A stretch of 64,000 nucleotides of DNA. Origin: MGIIa-L3 sp11892u (GTDB lineage: Archaea > Thermoplasmatota > Poseidoniia > Poseidoniales > Poseidoniaceae). The stretch covers positions 1 through 64,000 of the forward strand of contig CBFHXB010000011.1 in NCBI GenBank assembly GCA_965659685.1. The letters are read 5' to 3'. The notes beneath the pieces are model-generated. The model was not told the origin of the DNA. It worked only from the letters and a program-made list of their open reading frames with translations, and made no database searches. Below, one piece after another: positions 15,647 to 25,500 of the stretch. The translations under genes and the position numbers were made by a program. The number at the start of each line of letters is the position of its first letter. The stretch's first letter is position 1.

Positions 15647-15771
15647 ACGTCACCCTCCGGAGTCCCGATTGGTGCTCACCTCTGCGGGGTATCAAGACTT
15701 TCCGCGTCGGCGTAAAGGACCTCGATGGCCGGTGCGAAGGGCTGAAGGGGGCCGAAGCGGAGGCCCGCGTG

Positions 15772-18432
15772 ATGGCCTCCGCACGCTGGGAAGGCCGCGT
15801 CGGATTGGTCAGTTCCCGGTACCGTTCCATCGGTGAAGGTGCACAAGGAGCCACGGTGGTCGAACTCTTCGGCCGTGCAGCAAGCGGCGAAAGCGTCTGC
15901 GTGTTGGTGCACGGGCTGCGTCCTCACATCGAAGTCGCCCCCATCGGCCGTTGGTCGAGCGGGCTCGACGTTCCCGATGCCTTGACCGAAGCCGCGGCCA
16001 ACCTTCGAAACCGAGACCAAGTCCGTGACGTCCATGGGCCAGAGCTGCGTTGGACCGACCTTGGATGGAAACCCGTCTGGCGTGTGGAGGTTCACCAACC
16101 GTTCATGGTGCCTGAACTTCGTCGCTCCCTCGAGGGTGCATGGTCCTTGTTCGCGGCCGACATTCCGTTCACCAACCGGCTGTTGCTCGAGGCCGACCTG
16201 GGCATGCACGTGGCCGTTACCGGCGAGGTCGTCGGCCGGCGTTCAGACGGTGAAGCCGCACAGGCCGCGGTGCGGGCCGCCGGAGGTGGAGGCGTCTATG
16301 CCGTGGACCTGACCGTGCACTGTTCCATCGATGACCTCCAACCCACAGAGGCCTTTCCCGTGCCCTTTCGGTTGCTTTCCTTCGACTTGGAGACCAGCAT
16401 TGCCGACAACAGCATCCTTTGCGGAGCAGCGGTGTTGGAGGACCTTGGAACCGGAGCGCGCGAAGTTCACACGTGGCGTGACGACGAAACTGCCCTCTTG
16501 GAAGGCATGACGTCACTGATCCTCGAGCAGGACCCCGACATCATCACAGGCTACAACATCGACAATTTCGACCTCCCCCGAATCGCGGAACGGGTGGAAG
16601 CCCTCGGAGGCCGCAAAGACACCGAACGACGTCTGGCCATGTTTGGCTGGGGCCGAACCCCTCAGGACGCCTCCGACCTCCGTCGCCAACGGGACGCCGT
16701 GGTGCCCAAACGTGCCAGCACCCGTGCATGGACCCTCGGTGGCCGCTGCGTGATGGACACGTGGTGGCAAGCCAGGATGGCGCTCCGTCCTCAACGTGAG
16801 ACCCTTGCCTTCGTCAGCGCCCTGCTGTTTCCTGAGGATGCGGCGCGGCAAAAGATGGACGTCGATGCCTCGCGGATGGACGAGGAATGGGCGGCTCGAC
16901 CTGACGTGGTGCTCGAATATTGCCGCCGGGACGCAGAATTGCCGCTCGACATTCTCCAATCCTTGCAGATCGTACGAAGGAAGGAAGCCGTGGCTGCCGT
17001 GGCCAAGGTGCCCTTCGAAACGGCGAGCAATGGAAGCACCAGCCAACTCATCGATTCCCTCGTGATTCGGCGAGCGGACCGCACCGGCATCGCCGTCCCG
17101 ATGACGGGAAGCGCTGAACCCAAGGAGGGGCAAATCACAGGTGGCTACGTCCACGACGTGGAAGCCGGATTGCATCCTTGGATCGCCGTGTTGGACTTCA
17201 AGAGCATGTACCCGAGCATCATGATTGGCCACAACATCTGCTACACCACGCGGGTGGACCCTGCCCATCCGGAGCAACCTTCCAGTGACGAGGCGGTGCA
17301 CACGGCGCCGACGGGAGTCCGGTTTTGGGGCGACGAACACCGAACGGGCCTCGTCCCCTTCCTGCTTCGAGATTTGATGGCTCAGCGTGACCTCCACAAG
17401 CAGGGCATGCGTGATGCGAAGGACGACGCCGTGCAAGCCTTTCACGACGCCATGCAATACGCGGTGAAGATCCTCATGAATTCCTTCTACGGTGTGTTCG
17501 CTTCCGGGTTTTACCGCTTTACGCATCGCGATCTCGGCTCGTCGATCACCGCTTGGGCCCGGCATAACATCAAGGCGGTCATCGCTGACTTGGAAGCACA
17601 AGGCCATCCAGTGGTGTACTCGGACACCGATTCCATCTTCGTCAAATCACCCATCGAAGCAGGGGTCCCTGGTGCCGTTCCGAAGGAGGCTCGGGTTCTC
17701 GCCGAAAGCGGGGACGCCCAGGCCGTTGCCGTCGTGGCTGAGTGGGATGAGGCCAAGGAGGCGATGGTGGCCTTCGGCCTCGACCTCGCCGAGCGCTACA
17801 GCCGGGATTCAGCGGTCTTAGAATTCGAAAAAGGTCTCTCGGTCTTCTTCTCTCACGGCGCCAAGAAGCGCTACGTCGGCCAAGTGGTGTGGCCGAGCGA
17901 GGAGATGCTGATCCGCGGCTACGAAACCCAACGGACGGACTCCTTCTCGTTCCTCGTGCAGAGCATGCACACCGTGATGGAACACGCTTTGGCCGACGAA
18001 GGTGAGGCTCTGGTCGCCTACGCCCTCGACCAAGTCGGAGCGCTGAAAGCGGAAGACGTCGACGCAGATCGCCTTATTCTTGCCAAGTCCTGCAAAGGAA
18101 AGGTCCGGCGTGACGGCACGGTGGACTTTGCCTCCGCGTATGCCAACCCGGACAGCATGGCTCAGGTTCGTGCGGCCCGTCAGCGCATCGAACTTGGCCT
18201 TCCGTTCACCTCCGGGATGAAGGTCTCCTTCGTGGTCACCGACGCAAGCCGCCGTCCAATGCAGGTCGCGGCATGGTTGGAAGAACAGGAACATGGCGGC
18301 GTGGAGGGATACGACGGACGCTTCTATGCAGAGCGTCTCGCCGCTGCACTCGGTCGAATCACCGAAGCATTTGGTTGGACGGCACAGGATTTGATGCGCG
18401 GCAGCCGGCAAACCTCGTTGTTCTCGTTTTGA
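15772..18432 (+). CDS. polB: DNA polymerase, family B
   Basis: An 886-residue replicative polymerase. Exonuclease motifs: Exo I SFDLETS (near residue 204), Exo II ITGYNIDNFDL, Exo III YCRRDAELPL. Polymerase motifs: A DFKSMYPSIM (near 475), B KILMNSFYGVF, and C YSDTDSIFV (near 616). All catalytic Asp are present, so both proofreading and synthesis should work. The start is taken at the ATG at 15772; the frame is open to 15622 but those residues overlap the ilvE promoter and start. No intein interrupts it. The C-terminus ends in SRQTSLFSF, which resembles a PCNA-interacting peptide (Q-x-x-L-F-x-F). Confidence 0.96.
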   Translation: MASARWEGRVGLVSSRYRSIGEGAQGATVVELFGRAASGESVCVLVHGLRPHIEVAPIGRWSSGLDVPDALTEAAANLRNRDQVRDVHGPELRWTDLGWKPVWRVEVHQPFMVPELRRSLEGAWSLFAADIPFTNRLLLEADLGMHVAVTGEVVGRRSDGEAAQAAVRAAGGGGVYAVDLTVHCSIDDLQPTEAFPVPFRLLSFDLETSIADNSILCGAAVLEDLGTGAREVHTWRDDETALLEGMTSLILEQDPDIITGYNIDNFDLPRIAERVEALGGRKDTERRLAMFGWGRTPQDASDLRRQRDAVVPKRASTRAWTLGGRCVMDTWWQARMALRPQRETLAFVSALLFPEDAARQKMDVDASRMDEEWAARPDVVLEYCRRDAELPLDILQSLQIVRRKEAVAAVAKVPFETASNGSTSQLIDSLVIRRADRTGIAVPMTGSAEPKEGQITGGYVHDVEAGLHPWIAVLDFKSMYPSIMIGHNICYTTRVDPAHPEQPSSDEAVHTAPTGVRFWGDEHRTGLVPFLLRDLMAQRDLHKQGMRDAKDDAVQAFHDAMQYAVKILMNSFYGVFASGFYRFTHRDLGSSITAWARHNIKAVIADLEAQGHPVVYSDTDSIFVKSPIEAGVPGAVPKEARVLAESGDAQAVAVVAEWDEAKEAMVAFGLDLAERYSRDSAVLEFEKGLSVFFSHGAKKRYVGQVVWPSEEMLIRGYETQRTDSFSFLVQSMHTVMEHALADEGEALVAYALDQVGALKAEDVDADRLILAKSCKGKVRRDGTVDFASAYANPDSMAQVRAARQRIELGLPFTSGMKVSFVVTDASRRPMQVAAWLEEQEHGGVEGYDGRFYAERLAAALGRITEAFGWTAQDLMRGSRQTSLFSF

Positions 18433-18454
18433 GCCTCAGGTGGGCACAGGGTTC

Positions 18455-19660
18455 ATGACGGCGCGACGGGCACCGTTCACCATGGGACGGTGGCCGGTCG
18501 CGGCAAGCCTCATGCTGATGATGGTGGCTTCAAGCCTGGCCGGTTGCGTCACGGAAGGGACAGAAGAAAGCGGCTTGGACGCTGTGTTTACCCTCTCTCC
18601 TGCGAACAACATCCGTGTCGGTGACACGGTGGCCTTCGACGCCTCCGGGTCATTGCCCAACGACGGCTCGCTGAGCTACCGTTGGGATTTCGATGGAAAC
18701 GGCACCGTGGACGCCACGGGTCGAACCGCGGAGTGGACCTTCGGCGCAGCGGGCAGTTTCACGGTCGTCCTGACGATCTCTGACGGTGTGCGGTCCGCAG
18801 AGGCCACCCGGGCGGTGGACGTCGTGGAAGCCTCGGCCGAAGCCCCGACGGCCAGCATCAGCCTCGACGCTTCATCAGAGTTCGATTGCCTCGGCGAGGA
18901 CGTCACGGCCAATTCCTACATCCTGATTTGGATGTGTGAGGACGACAAAGAAACGTCCGACCGTACGATTTCCGCCACGACCACGGTGGTGCTCGACGCG
19001 AGCGATTCCGATGCGGCGACATCGGACGATTACATCACCGAATGGGCATGGGACCTCGCGCCGTCCGAAGACGAGGACGGGGACGGAGATTCGGAAAACG
19101 ACGCCGACCTTGAGGGAGAGACCGTGGATTGGACCTCAGTCGCTCCAGGGGAGTACGAAGTGGTCCTCACGGTAAAGAGCAGCAAGGGCATGACGAGCAC
19201 GGACGAGGTCAAGGTGCACGTGAACTACGCAGGAACGTGGACCGATTTTGAAATGGGGGGCAACAGTTCCTCTGGACCCGCGCAACTCGATTTTGACGTG
19301 ACCGTGGTGTACGACCGTGACTCTGGAAACACCATCCGGAAGGCCATCGCGGAATTGTCCTACCCGAAACAAGACGACGACTGGGTCGTCGGTGGCACCC
19401 AACAGCAGAACAACAACCGCTTGGAAGTCTACGTCTTTGACGAGGAGAACGAGGAGGTCGTGAATTCCTCAGAGATCGGCGACGATCAACGCGAGGACGA
19501 CAATTGCGACAGCGACGACTACTGCCTGAGCCTTCCCTTGTCGTCCTACTTGATGACGGACACCACGCACGGTGATGGGGAGTGGACGATGACCATTCAC
19601 AACGACCGTTGGAACGACATCAAGGTCACACAATTCCGCATCGTTCTGGAGTACAAGTGA
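18455..19660 (+). CDS. PKD-domain lipoprotein, secreted
   Basis: A 401-residue protein. The signal peptide ends with a lipobox-like LAGC at about residue 28, which suggests lipid anchoring. A PKD domain follows (YRWDFDGNGTVDATG and the later GSFTVVLTISDG). A second PKD-like unit (WAWDLAPSEDEDGDGD) has an acidic insertion that may bind calcium. The C-terminal about 120 residues, ending WTMTIHNDRWNDIKVTQFRI, resemble the P-domain of proprotein convertases. PKD domains are common in archaeal surface proteins. The start is the ATG at 18455; a GTG at 18440 is an alternative. The exact role is unknown. It begins 22 bases after polB. Confidence 0.85.
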   Translation: MTARRAPFTMGRWPVAASLMLMMVASSLAGCVTEGTEESGLDAVFTLSPANNIRVGDTVAFDASGSLPNDGSLSYRWDFDGNGTVDATGRTAEWTFGAAGSFTVVLTISDGVRSAEATRAVDVVEASAEAPTASISLDASSEFDCLGEDVTANSYILIWMCEDDKETSDRTISATTTVVLDASDSDAATSDDYITEWAWDLAPSEDEDGDGDSENDADLEGETVDWTSVAPGEYEVVLTVKSSKGMTSTDEVKVHVNYAGTWTDFEMGGNSSSGPAQLDFDVTVVYDRDSGNTIRKAIAELSYPKQDDDWVVGGTQQQNNNRLEVYVFDEENEEVVNSSEIGDDQREDDNCDSDDYCLSLPLSSYLMTDTTHGDGEWTMTIHNDRWNDIKVTQFRIVLEYK

Positions 19661-19703
19661 CCCGTTTCTCCGCCGCATGACCTTCGGCGAGGGCAGCGTG
19701 GAA

Positions 19704-19712
19704 TTCAAATAG
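19704..19712 (+). promoter_or_regulatory. TATA-like box of the aEF1A gene
   Basis: TTCAAATAG stands 39 bases before the aEF1A ATG in a GC-rich intergenic stretch, matching the archaeal TATA position for a highly expressed gene with a short leader. An AGGAG stretch near 19737 could serve as ribosome binding site. Confidence 0.5.
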
Positions 19713-19750
19713 GGGAGTTCAGTCGGCGACTCGCACAGGAGTGTATTACC

Positions 19751-21046
19751 ATGCCATCGCAGTGGGAAGACAAGAAGAAGCCACACCGCAACATCGTGTT
19801 CGTTGGTCACGTTGACCACGGAAAGTCGACCACCGTTGGTCGTCTCCTCCTCGACTCCGGTCACATTGAGGGACACGTCATTGAGAAGAACGAGAAGCTC
19901 GCCGCCGAGCAGGGCAAGGCCGGATTCGGTCTCGCTTACGTGATGGACGGGCTCAAGGAAGAGCGCGAGCGTGGAATCACCATCGACGTCGCCCACAAGG
20001 AGTTCTTCACCCCGAAGTACTACTGGACCGTCATCGACGCTCCCGGTCACCGCGACTTCGTGAAGAACATGATCACCGGTGCCTCCCAGGCCGACACCGC
20101 TGTGCTGCTCTGCGCGGCCAACGACGGTGTCAACGCCCAGACCAAGGAACACGCGTTCCTTGCTCGCGTGCTCGGTGTGAAGGAACTCATCGTCCACGTC
20201 AACAAGATGGACATTTCCGGTGTCGACTGGGCCGAAGAGAAGTACAACGCCACCAAGACCGAGGTGTCCAACCTCCTCAAGATGGCGGGCTTCGGCGGTC
20301 AACTCGACCGCATCCCCTTCATCCCCGCGTCCAGCCTCAACGGCGACAACGTGTACGAGAAGTCCGACAAGTGCCCCTGGTACAGCGGACCCACCCTGTT
20401 CGAAGCCATCGACGCTGCGGCCATGCCCGACAAGCCTGTGGACAAGGCCCTCCGCCTGCCCATTCAGGACGTCTACAAGATTGGCGGCATCGGTACCGTG
20501 CCCGTCGGCAAGGTCGAGACCGGCATCCTGAACGTCGGCAAGACCGTGATCTTCAACCCCAGCCAGAAGTCGGCTGAGGTCAAGTCCATCGAGATGCACC
20601 ACACCATGGTCGACAAGGCTGAGCCCGGCGACAACGTCGGATTCAACGTCCGTGGCCTCGCCGCCACCGACATCCGCCGCGGTGACGTTGCTGGCTACTC
20701 TGACAGCGAACCCACCTTCGTTCGCCACGACGAGACCTTCGTCGGACAGATCCAGCTCATGGACATCCCCAAGGCCGTCTCCGTTGGATACACCCCGGTG
20801 TTCCACGCCCACACCGCTCAGGTCGCCGTGCGCTTCCAGGAACTCCTCGAGAAGACCAACAAGGCCGGCAAGGAGGCCAACCCCTCCTTCCTGAAGACCG
20901 GTGACGCGTGCCTCATCCGCTTCCAGCCGACCAAGCCGATGGCCATCGAAGCCATGGAGACCTTCCCTGAACTCTCCCGCTTCGCCATCCGTGACATGGG
21001 CAAGACCGTCGCTGCCGGCGTCTGCCTCAAGGTCGAGAAGAAGTGA
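19751..21046 (+). CDS. tuf: Translation elongation factor 1-alpha (aEF1A)
   Basis: A 431-residue GTPase that delivers aminoacyl-tRNA to the ribosome. G1 is GHVDHGKS (19-26), the switch region is RERGITIDVAH, G3 is DAPGHRDFVKNMITG, and G4 is NKMD. Domains 2 and 3 follow with VGKVETGIL and the conserved C-terminus. Codon use is markedly biased towards C- and G-ending preferred codons compared with neighbours, as expected for a very highly expressed gene. uS10 follows after 35 bases, which is the classical archaeal tuf-rpsJ arrangement. Confidence 0.98.
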   Translation: MPSQWEDKKKPHRNIVFVGHVDHGKSTTVGRLLLDSGHIEGHVIEKNEKLAAEQGKAGFGLAYVMDGLKEERERGITIDVAHKEFFTPKYYWTVIDAPGHRDFVKNMITGASQADTAVLLCAANDGVNAQTKEHAFLARVLGVKELIVHVNKMDISGVDWAEEKYNATKTEVSNLLKMAGFGGQLDRIPFIPASSLNGDNVYEKSDKCPWYSGPTLFEAIDAAAMPDKPVDKALRLPIQDVYKIGGIGTVPVGKVETGILNVGKTVIFNPSQKSAEVKSIEMHHTMVDKAEPGDNVGFNVRGLAATDIRRGDVAGYSDSEPTFVRHDETFVGQIQLMDIPKAVSVGYTPVFHAHTAQVAVRFQELLEKTNKAGKEANPSFLKTGDACLIRFQPTKPMAIEAMETFPELSRFAIRDMGKTVAAGVCLKVEKK

Positions 21047-21081
21047 GCCTCCAACGAGGCGTGAATTGAGGAGGGTCGTCG

Positions 21082-21411
21082 ATGGCTGCGGTCACCGTGA
21101 TCAAGTTGACCGGTGAGAACCACCGTGACATCGATCAAGTCGCTCACCAGATCAAGTTGATCTGCGACTCCGGTGGCGTTCGCCTGCGCGGTCCGATTCC
21201 TCTGCCCACGCGTCGTCTGGTGGTGCCCGTTCGCCGAGCACCTGACGGTGAAGGGAGCGAGACCTACGACCACTACGAGATGCGTGTCCACAAGCGCCTG
21301 CTTGAGATGGACATCACCTCCGGCAAGGACGAGTCTGCCCTCCGCAACGTCGCTCGGATCGACATCCCTGACACGGTCAGCATCGAGATTTCGATGCGCA
21401 GCGTCAACTGA
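21082..21411 (+). CDS. rpsJ: 30S ribosomal protein uS10
   Basis: A 109-residue protein with uS10 features: IRL-type start (VTVIKLTGENHRDID), GGVRLRGPIPLPTRRLVVPVRRAP, YDHYEMRVHKRLLEM, and the C-terminal IPDTVSIEISM. It is a small-subunit protein of the 30S head. It lies 35 bases downstream of aEF1A with a GAGGAGGG ribosome binding site (21067-21074) before the ATG. Length is typical of archaea. It ends 95 bases before the converging GINS-like gene; no obvious hairpin was identified in that gap. Confidence 0.97.
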   Translation: MAAVTVIKLTGENHRDIDQVAHQIKLICDSGGVRLRGPIPLPTRRLVVPVRRAPDGEGSETYDHYEMRVHKRLLEMDITSGKDESALRNVARIDIPDTVSIEISMRSVN

Positions 21412-21506
21412 ATCCGGCTTCGCCGAACCCCAGCTATTCACTGACGGTGCAACCGCTCCCGCTCTGGCCTTTCTCTCTGTTCGCGTTCAACCCGTTCGTG
21501 AACGGG

Positions 21507-22598
21507 TCAGAGTTCAGCGGCTTCAGCCACGCCTGAGGCGACCAAGATGTCGGCGACGTCAGCCGTCAAGAGGTGAACGTCCCCGGAAGAGAGGACGATT
21601 TCTTCCCCCGCGGGTCCCAAAATGGCGTCTTCCATGGACACCAGGATTCGCACGCGGGACAGCGAAGCACTCGGGGCGTCAGCAGAGGATGCCTCTGCCA
21701 CGGGCGTTTCGGTCGGTTCGGAATCTGGTGCGGGTGCGAGTTCCAATGCAGCCGCGTGCCTCCCCTTTGGTTCGGGCTTTGGCGTGGCTTCACCTTGCTC
21801 GAAGAGGTATGCTTCCTCGGGCCAATCGTCCAACCGTTCCGACAGCAACCGTTCCTCTTCGTCCATCTCAAGATCCTGAAGGTCTTTCGGTGTGGGGTCC
21901 TCGAAGGCCAAGGCAGGTGGTGGACTTCCCGTCAGGCCCTCCTTGCTTCCAGTGAACGCGTCGAGTTGGGTGGTGCCTGCCGGGGCCAAGTCTGCGACAG
22001 CCGGGCGGCTTGCAGCGGCTTCCGCAGGAAGTCCGTTCTGCATCGAGGCCCAATCCACGGCGAGCTTGAAGCGGTCCATCTGCTCCTTCATCGTGGTGTA
22101 GAACTCCCGCTCTGCAGGGTCATGGCGGCTCCAATCCAACGAAGGGAGTTCGTTGGGTTGGCTCGCCGGCGAAGGTGAACGCAGCGATTGGCTTGAGGCG
22201 TGTTGCATCATGGCCACAAGGCGGCGCCTCGCCAATTCGCTTGCCACGCGCCGGATGGTTGCCTGACGGCGCTGGAGGTTCTGGACCCGGAGGTCGAATC
22301 CGTGTTTTCGAACGGCTTCGTGCAGGTCCAAATCGATGGATTGGAGCAACCTGCTCACGGCATTCCAAAAGTCAGGCCGTGGCAGCGGGATGGGGATGCG
22401 CCGGTTGATTTGTTGGCGGTGGGTGGTGGTGAGTTGCTCCTCCACCTCTCGGGCAGCGGCCTCATCGAGGGGACCTGCTGCACTCATCACCTGCTCGTCG
22501 GGACGAGACCACTTGAAACCTTCAATCGACACGTCATACAAGGCGAACGAGCGTTCAAGTTCATCAGGACCTGTGGTCCAAGGGATGGAGGCCCACAT
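21507..22598 (-). CDS. GINS-like replication factor (archaeal Gins51 type)
   Basis: A 363-residue protein with a GINS layout: a helical N-terminal part (about residues 60-190) with helices such as RVQNLQRRQATIRRVASELA, a long Pro/Ala/Glu-rich linker (about 200-310), and a C-terminal B-domain (RVRILVSMEDAILGPAGEE, then SGDVHLLTADVADILVASG) typical of archaeal Gins51, where it ends the protein. Gins51 binds MCM and GAN/RecJ in the replicative helicase complex. The start at 22598 overlaps the ATG of the divergent surface-protein gene; a start at 22487 (ATG after GTG) would avoid this and leave a promoter gap. The linker is longer than in most archaeal homologues. Polymerase B lies 3 kb away. Confidence 0.7.
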   Translation of the reverse strand: MWASIPWTTGPDELERSFALYDVSIEGFKWSRPDEQVMSAAGPLDEAAAREVEEQLTTTHRQQINRRIPIPLPRPDFWNAVSRLLQSIDLDLHEAVRKHGFDLRVQNLQRRQATIRRVASELARRRLVAMMQHASSQSLRSPSPASQPNELPSLDWSRHDPAEREFYTTMKEQMDRFKLAVDWASMQNGLPAEAAASRPAVADLAPAGTTQLDAFTGSKEGLTGSPPPALAFEDPTPKDLQDLEMDEEERLLSERLDDWPEEAYLFEQGEATPKPEPKGRHAAALELAPAPDSEPTETPVAEASSADAPSASLSRVRILVSMEDAILGPAGEEIVLSSGDVHLLTADVADILVASGVAEAAEL

Positions 22599-25500
22599 GC
22601 AGCGTCGCCGTGCGTCCCTTGGGATGCTTCTGGTGCTCCTGCTGCCCCTCTTCGTCCCCGTGGTTCATGCCGGCCTTGGTCCCTTGCGGCAAACCAGCAG
22701 CTCAACGGCCACGGTGACCCCTCTCGGAGGTGGCGGTGGCATCACGGCGAACAACGTCACGTCCGTGTCGGTCCCGCTCAACCATACCGTGGTGGACGCA
22801 GGTCTCACCTTGGGGACCGTGTGGAGCGAAGACGGATCCAACGGCACCCAGTTTTCTCATGACGTGAGGACCGGCTTCTCGGTTGGTCTCCACGACCGCA
22901 CGGAGGGCCTGTTGAGGGGAGGTCGGTTGACCCTTGCTTCACCGGAGTCGACCAACGACGTGGAGGACTTTGAGGATCCTGTCCTGACCCCCGACGGCTG
23001 GCTGGCCGTTGGAAGCGCCGACCGTTCGTGGTCAACGGTCAACCTGAGTTCAGCGTCGTTGAACGCTTCGTTCCCTGCAAGCGCCCAGGACGGCCACAGG
23101 GCCCTCCTTCTTGGGGGGGCAAACGTGAGCTTGACGCCCAAGATGGCCGGTTGCTTCGTTGCGCCTCAGGTGGACGGTCCACGCGTGGTTCGAAACATGA
23201 CGGTCAACTTCCACTCCTCGGCCGATTTGGGTCCTCAGGACGCACGTTGGGTTGAATGGCGCAGTGCGACGTCCCCGACGTGGGCAGCCTTGGCTCCTGA
23301 AGGAGGATACCCGCACGCGATGAACGGGAGTTTCGATGCGGGCATGCAACCCGACCCTACCGGGCTGAGTGCGGCATGGGTGGGCGACGAAACCCAAGGA
23401 TGGATGCGCCATACGCTCTCCCTCGACGGGCACGTGGGATCATCTGAGCCGTGGTACCAGATTCGCTTCTGTTTCGCGACGACCAACGAGACGGCATCAC
23501 GTTCCGGATGGTTGCTTGACGGACTCAGCGTTCACAACGAAGGCGATCCTGGTGGGGCTTGGTTCCATGGCAACCTCTCGGGCGCCTATGCGCCAGACGC
23601 GGACGGTTGGGTGATTTTGGACACCGATCTTTCCGGGCTCTCCTCTCCCACGGAACTTGTGTTCCGGGCAAATTGGGACATGGAGGGCGGTTGGCAAGAC
23701 AGCATGACCACCCTCCTCAGCCTCGACAACGGCACCTCGTGGACCTTGTTGTCGCAAGCCCCCGGCCTGCCTGGAAACGGCATCCTCTGGCAAGGAGGGT
23801 GGCTGACGCAGGAATCAGGGGGGTGGATCGACGTCGGCTACAGCCTCCCACCCGCCGTCTTCACCTCTTCGAACGCGTCGTCCGCTCAACTGGCCTTCCG
23901 TGTCATCACCGACACCAACGTTGGGTACGGCAACGCCGGCGTGGACGGTTGGGAGGGCATGGCCATCGATGACCTGCGTGCCATCACCTACGGTGGTGTC
24001 GGCAACACCACCGTGCGGATGCTGAACAATTTCACCTCCACTCCTGTGCTGGGACAAGGGGTCAACCTGAGCCAAACAAACAGCACGAACGAATGGGCAT
24101 GGACCACCGCCCTCGGTGCAAACGGCCCAACATGGTGGAATGCATCCTTTGAATCCGGTCGCATGGTGCCTCGCGGCTGGTCGATTTCATTGGAGCGGGG
24201 CCAAGGTTGGGACGTGGGGGTGCTTCCCAACGGAACGACCTCGGGACCCCGGGCTTGGACGTCGGGGAACAACGGTGCCGGGATCGTCCTCGACGGGGAT
24301 TACGCCGCTGAAAGTTTGGCCTTCTTGACCTCGCCGAGTTACAGTCTCCCGGACAACAGCAGCGCACGTTTGGCCTTCCGTTCGTGGGTGTGCACGGAAA
24401 CAGATTGGGACGGTGGAGCCGTCCAGATTTCCGTGGACGACGGTGCCACGTGGTGGTTCCCACCTTACCACAGCCACACGCATCACACCCTTTCGAGGAT
24501 GAACCCATATTCGCCGTTCTACGATGAAGGCATCTACGACGGCTCCATCCACAACGGTGGATGCCCCACCCGTTCGCAGAGTTTCGACGCCGAAACCATC
24601 GACGTCAGCAACTTGTCTGGACAGGACGTTCGCTTCAGGTACGTCTTCTTCTCCGACACCTGGGTGGAAAAAGACGGGTGGTACATCGACGATGCAGGCG
24701 TTGAAATCGACGTGTTCCTGAACGAAGGCACCTGGACGTCCCCCGCATTCAGCGCTCCAGCTCGGTCCATGTGGGGGTTGCTCGACGGTCATGCAAGGCT
24801 CCCTCCCGGCACCAATCTCACCGTCGATTTGCTCCATCAAAACGGCTCGGCGGTGGACGGGTGGACGGGCCTCACGCTCCCCACCCACGTCAGCCTCCTG
24901 ACCAGCGAGGCGCCCGTGCTCCGCCTCCGCGTGAACATGTCCACCACGTCCTCCTTGGCCACGCCCATCCTCGAACGGCTGACCATGGGGAGTGTGGCGC
25001 ATCTGGATGCTGCCCATCTCGGACCAGTGCTACCAAGCGGCCTCGTGGTGGGTCAAGACGGTGCGGTGAGCAACGTGGCCACCTCGGGCACCTACCTGCC
25101 CTTCTCAGCATGGCCCTCGTGCCCGCACGACCGGGCAACGGTGCACGTGATCGCGCAAGGAGCTCGCCTTGTGGCCCCAGGGGCCTCCGTCACGTCCGTC
25201 GGCAACGCCTCTGGGGTCGAAACCTTCGACGTGGCATGGAACGCCGTGCGGTTGCACTCTGGGATCAGCATGGAATTGCCTCCAGGCGCGAGCATGAAGG
25301 AGGTCCGAAGCGAAGTGGATTGCGTCCATTCGGCCACCGGACTCACGGTTGGTCTCGACACGCAAACCCACGAGGTGTTCGACATGGCCTCCTTGGGTCA
25401 TGGAAACGTGCTTGGCGCTGCCGACGCGTTGGCCATGGTCCTGAACGCCACCGACGGTACCCTTCTCTGGGACGGCAACAGCAGCAGCTCAGGGCCCGTC

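Noticed and set aside
19469..20812. Minus-strand frame of about 447 codons opposite aEF1A
   Set aside because: aEF1A is certain; the antisense frame reflects its biased codon use.
22336..22596. Upstream extension of the giant surface protein frame
   Set aside because: The signal peptide begins at the ATG at 22597; the extension is antisense to the GINS-like gene.
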